Assembly: GCA_964561525.1 (NCBI GenBank)
Contig: CAZLPY010000056.1
Span: 1-6,394, forward strand
Origin: CAZLPY01 sp964561525
GTDB lineage: Bacteria; Patescibacteriota; UBA1384; CAJBMM01
DNA: 6,394 nt
Reading direction: 5' to 3'
The notes under the pieces are model-generated. The model saw nothing but the letters and a program-made list of their open reading frames with translations. It ran no database searches and was not told the DNA's origin. Position numbers and translations under genes: made by a program. Of this stretch, positions 1 through 4,624 are shown piece by piece; positions within the stretch are counted from its first letter, which is position 1, and each line of letters opens with the position of its first letter.

Positions 1-72
1 AAATTAAATGCTATGATAAACGCTCTGATAAATAGCTTTAGTCATTAGTCACTAGACTTTGGACCTATATTC
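1..72. other. Short AT-rich upstream region of rbfA, no gene
   Basis: No coding sequence is visible. It holds a TAAA-t-GCTAT stem (5-14) that can pair with ATAGC-TTTA (32-40), an exact tandem duplication of the 7-mer TTAGTCA (38-51), and two copies of TGATAAA (14-20 and 26-32). TATGAT at 12-17 resembles a -10 box but I see no matching -35 inside the window. TATATT at 66-71 is too close to the rbfA start to serve it. The hairpin lacks a T-run, so I do not call a terminator. The preceding gene must end at or before the left edge. Confidence 0.5.
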
Positions 73-390
73 ATGCCAGACCGCATTACCCAACTAAACG
101 CCCTACTACAGCAAGAAATCAGTCAGTATTTTCATGATACTGCCCCAGAGGTCTTTGTAACCGTCACAAGAGTAAGTATCAGCCCTGATTTACATGAAGC
201 CAGGGTATGGGTCAGTTTTTTGAATAAGCGCGCCAGTCAACTGGCAGAGCTTAAATCGCACCTTCACGACCTCCATCGCACTCTCGGCGACCGCTTGCGC
301 TTAAAGCGCATCCCTAAAATTGAACTACTACTCGACACTGGCGGCGAATACGCTGAACACATCTCGGAACTATTGCAAGATATAGATTAA
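73..390 (+). CDS. rbfA: Ribosome-binding factor A (30S maturation)
   Basis: RbfA is a small single-domain KH-type protein that binds the immature 30S subunit and helps 16S rRNA 5'-end processing and late assembly. The 105-residue product has the family layout: an N-terminal helix starting PDRITQLNALLQQEISQYF, then the strand-turn-strand signature TVTRVSISPDLHEARVWVS (about residues 30-48), and the C-terminal helix-strand LGDRLRLKRIPKIELLLD (about 71-88). Its length is at the short end of the usual range, with no C-terminal extension. The ATG at 73 gives the expected family N-terminus, with only a weak GGA upstream as ribosome-binding signal. The frequent nusA-infB neighbours would lie outside the window to the left. 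The gene ends with TAA just 10 nt before a strong promoter, so the following RNA genes form a separate unit. Confidence 0.93.
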   Translation: MPDRITQLNALLQQEISQYFHDTAPEVFVTVTRVSISPDLHEARVWVSFLNKRASQLAELKSHLHDLHRTLGDRLRLKRIPKIELLLDTGGEYAEHISELLQDID

Positions 391-400
391 CCATTTACCA

Positions 401-429
401 TTGACAGGTTAAACAAAGCGGTGTAGAGT
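401..429 (+). promoter_or_regulatory. Sigma70-type promoter of the RNA/tRNA unit
   Basis: A consensus -35 box TTGACA (401-406) and a -10 box TAGAGT (424-429, 4 of 6 matches including the first, second and last bases) are separated by exactly 17 nt. Transcription would start about 435-437, with A435 a likely first base. This start is at the edge of the long-range helix beginning at 437, so the predicted transcript begins almost exactly with the structured RNA. Confidence 0.8.
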
Positions 430-434
430 ACTTT

Positions 435-599
435 ATTGTCGGCGTTAACAGTACAGTCGGGTACCACACGAGACAATGGCGTCTCGGTTGAGGGTGACGG
501 GCCAATGATGTGTCCCGAAGCGTGCTTTAACAAAGCACCTGGTGCGTTCGCGTTTACGCGGATTAGTCCGAAACGACTGCACTGTATTGCGCCTGACAT
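435..599 (+). ncRNA. Unrecognised structured RNA leading into tRNA-Thr
   Basis: No convincing protein is encoded here, but the sequence folds by hand into a closed branched RNA. P1, the closing helix: 437-440 with 595-598, 441-444 with 590-593, 449-456 with 582-589 (16 bp, one G-U, bulges at 445-448 and 594). P2: 457-461 with 514-518 and 466-469 with 510-513. P2a stacks on it: 470-474 with 481-485. P3: 522-528 with 532-538, a 7-bp stem with loop AAC. P4: 543-545 with 579-581, 551-555 with 571-575, 559-562 with 567-570, capped by TTAG. A competing P4 fold is CGCG-TTTA-CGCG at 549-560. Loop TGGC (477-480) could pair with GCCA (501-504) as a pseudoknot. The promoter sets the 5' end at about 435; the tRNA starts at 600, so RNase P cleavage would set the 3' end. 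I could not match it to SRP RNA, 6S, tmRNA, RNase P, 5S or a T-box. It could instead be only a processed tRNA leader. Confidence 0.55.
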
Positions 600-673
600 G
601 GGGGTGTAGCTCAGTTGGCGAGAGCGTCGGGTTCGTAGCCCGAAGGCCGGCGGTTCAAGTCCGTTCACCCCTA
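600..673 (+). tRNA. tRNA-Thr(CGU)
   Basis: A complete cloverleaf. The acceptor is GGGGGTG (600-606) with CACCCCT (666-672), six Watson-Crick pairs plus a terminal G1-U72 wobble, and discriminator A673. The D stem is GCTC/GAGC (609-612, 622-625) with G18G19 at 617-618. The anticodon stem TCGGG/CCCGA (627-631, 639-643) encloses loop TTCGTAG, giving anticodon CGT at 634-636, which reads ACG (Thr). The variable loop is 5 nt, and the T arm is GGCGG-TTCAAGT-CCGTT with two G-U pairs. No CCA is encoded, so it must be added by a nucleotidyltransferase. The three consecutive G-C pairs next to the loop are unusual for a Thr tRNA (see findings). It is 12 nt upstream of tRNA-Gly and probably co-transcribed with it. 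Confidence 0.92.
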
Positions 674-685
674 TGACCTTGCTAG

Positions 686-765
686 GCTGGAGTAGCTCAG
701 TTGCTGTTCGGCAGATCTCTTCCTTTCCAAGGAGGCGGTCGCAGGTTCGAATCCTGTCTCCAGCT
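686..765 (+). tRNA. tRNA-Gly(UCC) with an expanded D loop
   Basis: The acceptor GCTGGAG (686-692) pairs perfectly with CTCCAGC (758-764), and the discriminator is T765, as usual for bacterial tRNA-Gly. The anticodon stem CTTCC/GGAGG (719-723, 731-735) encloses loop TTTCCAA, with anticodon TCC at 726-728, which reads GGA. The T arm is GCAGG-TTCGAAT-CCTGT with one G-U pair, the variable loop CGGTC. The D stem GCTC/GATC (695-698, 714-717) has a C11-U24 mismatch, and the D loop is 15 nt, with nine bases between G15 and the G18G19 pair at 710-711 where two to four are normal. CTG/CAG inside this loop could form an alternative short stem. CCA is not encoded. Identity is clear; the D arm is odd. Confidence 0.9.
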
Positions 766-774
766 CTTGTTATT

Positions 775-808
775 AGGCGGTCCAATGCATATTCGGGCCG
801 CCTCTTTC
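775..808 (+). terminator. Rho-independent terminator of the tRNA unit
   Basis: AGGCGGTCC (775-783) pairs over 9 bp with GGGCCGCCT (795-803), one pair being G-U, around an 11-nt loop. It is followed by CTTTC, a short and imperfect T-run. It lies 9 nt after tRNA-Gly, and no gene crosses it, so it fits the end of the structured-RNA/tRNA transcript. The stem is strong; the weak tail is the only reservation. Confidence 0.75.
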
Positions 809-908
809 ATACACATTTCAAAATTAATCATTTACAATTCATTATTCGATGAGTGTATGCGGATAAATAGGCACCCTTCATTATTGTCTAGCTTAGTCCG
901 CGTATTCC

Positions 909-917
909 TGATATAGT
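909..917 (+). promoter_or_regulatory. Extended -10 promoter of the phe-asp operon
   Basis: TGATATAGT (909-917) is a TGn extension plus TATAGT, 5 of 6 matches to the -10 consensus. No good -35 lies 16-18 nt upstream, which extended -10 promoters tolerate. The predicted start, 6-7 nt after the box, falls at about 923-924, on the initiator ATG of the next gene. The rest of the 809-923 gap shows no riboswitch or T-box that I can recognise. Confidence 0.5.
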
Positions 918-923
918 AGGCTC

Positions 924-1322
924 ATGCGAGGACTGCGTTTTGTACTACTAAGCATTGGTGCTTTAAGCGTGTTTAGCGTGTATATGATCATGACCACTAC
1001 TGATCCGAGTCAGGCCACCATGAGCCTAAAAAGCGCATTATATGGGTCAATGTTTATTGCCGTTGTAAGCGGCCTTGCATTATTGCGCATTTCCATACAT
1101 CCGCTGGTGCGAAAAACCGCACTTGAACCGGTACCCTTGCTGCCAATATTTCGCGTATCTGTGCTGATATCGAGCGTACTCATTGTGTTTTTGTTATTAC
1201 TGTCACTCCGTGATTTTTCAAGTCTTGACGCTGCTCTGATTATCATCTCTGCCATGCTGTTTGAAATGTTCTTCCGAGTCCGCATTCCCATCCGCACCTA
1301 TGAAAGCTCAAAAAAACCGTGA
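924..1322 (+). CDS. Small four-helix membrane protein, unknown function
   Basis: I do not recognise this 132-residue protein. It is strongly hydrophobic, with four likely membrane helices at about residues 5-24, 36-55, 75-95 and 101-119, joined by short loops. The first helix starts almost at the N-terminus and could act as an uncleaved signal anchor. A positively charged tail (RVRIPIRTYESSKKP) follows the last helix, which suggests a cytoplasmic C-terminus by the positive-inside rule. No catalytic motif is visible. The ATG at 924 has only a poor TAGG upstream, and the extended -10 box lies so close that the message may be leaderless. Its TGA overlaps the GTG of pheS (GTGA), so the two are probably translationally coupled and it is the first gene of the aminoacyl-tRNA synthetase operon. 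A role in charging is not implied by this arrangement. Confidence 0.75.
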   Translation: MRGLRFVLLSIGALSVFSVYMIMTTTDPSQATMSLKSALYGSMFIAVVSGLALLRISIHPLVRKTALEPVPLLPIFRVSVLISSVLIVFLLLLSLRDFSSLDAALIIISAMLFEMFFRVRIPIRTYESSKKP

Positions 1323-2308
1323 TTTCTTTCGAATTACTAGACAATCTGATAACTGAAGTTACGAATCGCTTAAAAAATGGCGACGCGGTGACAAACGTGC
1401 GGGCCGATGTATTGCGGCGAAGTGGGACATTGGCGCAGCTGATGAAAAGCCTACCGCAGGTACCGTCAGAGCAACGAGCGCGTCTGGGCGCACATGCAAA
1501 TGATATCAAACGTCAGCTTGAACAGCTGTTGCTTATCTCTAGGCAATCAACCACGTCACATTTAGATCTAACGTTGCCAATTCACATGACGAACCACGGC
1601 CATGAACATCCGATTCAGCGCAACCTAGACGACTTATATGCTATTTTTGGCCAGCTCGGGTTCCAACCATTTTTAACTCCAGAGATTGAGAGTGAAGCGA
1701 ATAACTTTGATGCTTTGCGCGTGCCGTCAGATCACCCGGCTCGTGACATGCAAGACACCTTCTGGACCTCCGACGCCAAAGTTTTGCGCACTCACACCAC
1801 TTCATTTCAAAAACAAGCTCTTGAGCAGCTAACACCACCGTTTGCCATTGTGCAGGGCGGTAAAATATACCGAGCAGAAGCTGAGGATGCCACCCATCTA
1901 TCAGAATTCCATCATTTTGATGGTTTTGCAGTCGCACCACACTTAACTTTTGCTCACTTAAAGGGCGTTTTGACGTTCGCCATGCAACAACTATTTGGCC
2001 AGGATAGCCAATTTCGCTTTCGCCCATCCTACTTTCCTTTCGTTGAGCCCGGTGCTGAAATTGACATGCGCTGCCCACATTGCAGCGGCCGCGGATGTCG
2101 ATCGTGCGGCACAAAAGGCTGGCTTGAGTTACTGGGATGTGGCATGACACATCCTGAAATTCTGCAAAAAGCCGGGCTCGATGCCACAAAATATCACGGC
2201 ATCGCCTGGGGTATGGGAGTCGAACGTTTGGCTATGATCCGTTATCAAATTGAGGATATTCGCGAGTTTACCAAAAATGACCCGCGATTTCTGGAGCAAA
2301 TAGTATGA
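1319..2308 (+). CDS. pheS: Phenylalanine--tRNA ligase alpha subunit
   Basis: This is the catalytic class II subunit of the cytosolic alpha2-beta2 PheRS, which attaches Phe to tRNA-Phe. At 329 residues it has the normal bacterial length. Residues 1-80 match the N-terminal coiled-coil that contacts tRNA. The catalytic domain follows: PEIESEANNFDAL (121-133), HPARDMQDTFW (139-149), LRTHTTSFQ (156-164), motif-2 region KIYRAEAEDATHLSEFHHFDG (182-202), FRPSYFPF (234-241) and motif 3 GIAWGMGVERLAMIRY (294-309). The pair F239/F241 and A296 fit known Phe-pocket positions. CPHCSGRGCRSC (252-263) is a four-Cys insertion also seen in Bacillus-type PheS. Near the substrate, usual Ser, Gln and Glu appear as T161, H199 and D201. 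The start is GTG, chosen because it gives the family N-terminus and a 4-nt overlap with the gene before; the next in-frame Met is residue 42. Confidence 0.96.
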   Translation: MISFELLDNLITEVTNRLKNGDAVTNVRADVLRRSGTLAQLMKSLPQVPSEQRARLGAHANDIKRQLEQLLLISRQSTTSHLDLTLPIHMTNHGHEHPIQRNLDDLYAIFGQLGFQPFLTPEIESEANNFDALRVPSDHPARDMQDTFWTSDAKVLRTHTTSFQKQALEQLTPPFAIVQGGKIYRAEAEDATHLSEFHHFDGFAVAPHLTFAHLKGVLTFAMQQLFGQDSQFRFRPSYFPFVEPGAEIDMRCPHCSGRGCRSCGTKGWLELLGCGMTHPEILQKAGLDATKYHGIAWGMGVERLAMIRYQIEDIREFTKNDPRFLEQIV

Positions 2309-4620
2309 AATTCATCTACGATTATCTCAAGGTGAAAGCCGAAACCGCGCATCAAACCGCAGATTTGCTGACACTTCATACTCAGGAAGTTGAGCGTGTG
2401 CACGTAAGCGGAGTTGCTGCTCGCGGCGTTATTACTGGTAAAATATCGGACATTCAATCCCATCCGAGTGCGGAACGTTTACGTATCGTTAGTGTCGATA
2501 TTGCGAGCGAAATAATCGACATTATCACCGCTGCGTCAAATATCGAGATTGGTCAGATTGTGCCAGTTGCGCTACCAGGATCAACGGTGATTGCGGTAGA
2601 TCATGGCAACCCGCATGCAACAATTGATCCAAATGTCTTAATCACTATTGAAGAGCGCAATATGAGGGGAATTACTTCACATGGTATGTTATGTGGAGCT
2701 GATGAGCTTGGCTTGTCGGACCGAGCCGAAGATGGAATATATGTGTTTCCATTGGATACTAAGATTGGCGTGCCAGTTGAACAAGTTATCCCTAGCAGCG
2801 CCGTAATTGAAATGGATGATAAAGGTACAGCGCATCGGCCGGACCTACTTTCATATCGTGGCGTTGAAATTGAGCTCGGGGCAATTTTGCAAAAGCCGGT
2901 GCAACGCGACGTGCCCACATTGCAGGCTCCGCAGCGCGAGCTCCAGCTTTCGATTACTGCAGATAAAGCCTGCAGTACGTTCATCGCTGCAACCCTGACG
3001 CATTTTAAGACCATGGAATCACCGATCTGGCTGCAGCAGTTCCTGCGCGATCATGACATCAAAGTGGTCAATTTACCAACGGACGCGACCAATTACATCA
3101 TGCTCACCGAAGGGGGATCGACTCATGCTTTTGGTGCGGAATCGATTTCAGGGGCACTTACCGTCCGTTATGCCAAAGCTGGTGAGACGGTCGAGGGATT
3201 AAACAACAAAAAATATACCCTATCCACTGCCGACCTTGTCATCGCAGATAGCACCCGTGCACTAGACATTGCAGGCATCATCGGCGATAGATCCACCGGA
3301 GTAACTGAGGGATCAAAGGAGATTATCCTTACGAGCATCGTCGTTGATTCGGCGGTCGTTCGTCGCACCAGCAGACGCCTTACTCTCCGCACCGATGCAT
3401 CAATGAGACGTGAGCGCGGCCAATCGATAGCGGCCAGCATCAACGCATTCAATAAAGTAATTGAGATAGTACAGCGCGAAGGAGGGGCAACGATAAATGG
3501 ACTCAATTACGTCGGGAGTACTGATATACCATCCTCGGAAGTATTGGTGGGCTTAGATACTCTGAATCAATTTCTCAATCTGTCACTATCTACTACGCAG
3601 ATTTCAGACATTTTGCATCGCCTCGGGTACAAAGTGGATAAAAATGGTAACCAATTGTCGATTAAAGTGCCTTGGTGGCGATCGGATGTGCATACTGCTG
3701 CCGACGCCTATGAAGATATCGCCCGCATTTTTGGGTACGATCGCGTTCCGTCACTATTGCCACAATTTGGATATGGTGAGCCACCTAAGCAGCATCTCAT
3801 CGTGCAACTGCTGAGGAAGGCGGCAGCGGAGCAGTTATTTGAAGTGCAAACATCAAGTATGGTTGAGCATGGCGATGCTGCTTCAACCACCATCCAAAAC
3901 CCAATTGGCAATAGGCGATACATCCGTCAAACACTTTTGCCAAAGTTATTTGAGCTAACCGAGCAACAAACAAGGGCTGGGTACGAAGCCTTTGGCTGTT
4001 TCGAAATTGGCAACACCTACCGTAGGGACCCCGAGGTGCAACAAAAAGTACGCTTTGGCCTGTGCTTAGCTGGTGATCCCGAGCATGCAAAAAGCGTACT
4101 TGGATTACTGTTACATCGCCTGCACATCAACACCACCAAAATTCGCTTCGTCCACTGCCCGCAAACTGAAGACCGCAACTTTCGCTATGATGCTGTGGCC
4201 AAAATATTGTATGACGATACATTGCTCGGCAATCTGTGTGTAAATAAGCAGCATGGCCACACTTTGTCCGGCATCAAACTCAAAATTGAAGTACTGACGG
4301 AACTGGCAAACTTACATCCGTATTATCAAGGCTATTCCCACTTTCCGAGCGTTAAACGCGATATTGCTTTTGTGATCGATCAATCAAAAGAGCTTGGCAA
4401 TGTAGTAGCAGACATTCAAAAACATTCTGATTTGATTACAGGCGTCGTGATGTTTGATCGCTTTAGTGGGGGTGACGTTGCACCCACTGAGCAATCAGTA
4501 GCGTTTCATCTGATCTTTCAAAGTTCAAGCCGCACTTTAACTGACGCCGAGGTGAACGAGATCATGAAAGCAATTGAAGCCGACTTAACTACCAAATATC
4601 AAGTTACAATACGAGAATAA
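2305..4620 (+). CDS. pheT: Phenylalanine--tRNA ligase beta subunit
   Basis: The beta subunit of PheRS binds tRNA and hydrolyses mischarged Tyr-tRNA-Phe. The 771-residue product has the usual domain order: N-terminal segment (1-38), EMAP/OB tRNA-binding domain (about 40-155, with SHPSAERLRIVSVD), B3/B4 editing domain (about 205-385, with DATNYIML and LRTDAS), B5 domain (about 405-483, with VPWWRSDV and EDIARIFGYDRVP), a class II-like core (about 487-665, with FEIGNTYRRD), and the FDX-ACB anticodon-binding domain (about 677-771, starting FPSVKRDIAFVID). In the editing pocket T262, N263, H274, T363 and A365 are kept, but the position of the usual Glu334 (Thermus numbering) is T343 and the GIMGG-like loop reads GIIGD. 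The ATG overlaps the pheS stop (ATGA), with TGGAG 8 nt upstream as Shine-Dalgarno site. It ends 4 nt before aspS. Confidence 0.96.
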   Translation: MKFIYDYLKVKAETAHQTADLLTLHTQEVERVHVSGVAARGVITGKISDIQSHPSAERLRIVSVDIASEIIDIITAASNIEIGQIVPVALPGSTVIAVDHGNPHATIDPNVLITIEERNMRGITSHGMLCGADELGLSDRAEDGIYVFPLDTKIGVPVEQVIPSSAVIEMDDKGTAHRPDLLSYRGVEIELGAILQKPVQRDVPTLQAPQRELQLSITADKACSTFIAATLTHFKTMESPIWLQQFLRDHDIKVVNLPTDATNYIMLTEGGSTHAFGAESISGALTVRYAKAGETVEGLNNKKYTLSTADLVIADSTRALDIAGIIGDRSTGVTEGSKEIILTSIVVDSAVVRRTSRRLTLRTDASMRRERGQSIAASINAFNKVIEIVQREGGATINGLNYVGSTDIPSSEVLVGLDTLNQFLNLSLSTTQISDILHRLGYKVDKNGNQLSIKVPWWRSDVHTAADAYEDIARIFGYDRVPSLLPQFGYGEPPKQHLIVQLLRKAAAEQLFEVQTSSMVEHGDAASTTIQNPIGNRRYIRQTLLPKLFELTEQQTRAGYEAFGCFEIGNTYRRDPEVQQKVRFGLCLAGDPEHAKSVLGLLLHRLHINTTKIRFVHCPQTEDRNFRYDAVAKILYDDTLLGNLCVNKQHGHTLSGIKLKIEVLTELANLHPYYQGYSHFPSVKRDIAFVIDQSKELGNVVADIQKHSDLITGVVMFDRFSGGDVAPTEQSVAFHLIFQSSSRTLTDAEVNEIMKAIEADLTTKYQVTIRE

Positions 4621-4624
4621 TACT

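Noticed and set aside
489..503. Possible T-box sequence (AGGGTGAC) upstream of synthetase genes
   Set aside because: The T-box antiterminator motif is not matched, and a terminator and two tRNAs separate it from the synthetase operon.
565..577. CGAAAC followed by GAC, reminiscent of a hammerhead ribozyme
   Set aside because: No CTGANGA core exists on either strand of the leader, so a hammerhead cannot form.
387..785. 132-codon open frame on the minus strand across the tRNA region
   Set aside because: It is antisense to both tRNAs and the structured RNA. Phrases such as GDRIRTCDRLL and VNGLEPPAFGL are the familiar spurious translations of antisense tRNA genes.
701..916. 71-codon plus-strand open frame
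   Set aside because: It begins inside tRNA-Gly, crosses the terminator hairpin and has no ribosome-binding site or family resemblance.
2072..2107. Four-cysteine, zinc-finger-like insert in PheS
   Set aside because: A CxxC-GxGC-xxC insert here is common in Bacillus-type PheS, so it is not novel.
1641..2189. 182-codon minus-strand open frame opposite pheS
   Set aside because: It lies wholly inside pheS, whose product is clearly recognised along its full length; the antisense translation shows no family motif.
2306..2308. TGA recoded as Gly, as in some Patescibacteria
   Set aside because: TGA ends pheS and aspS exactly where the families end and makes the ATGA overlap; no in-frame TGA occurs inside a gene.
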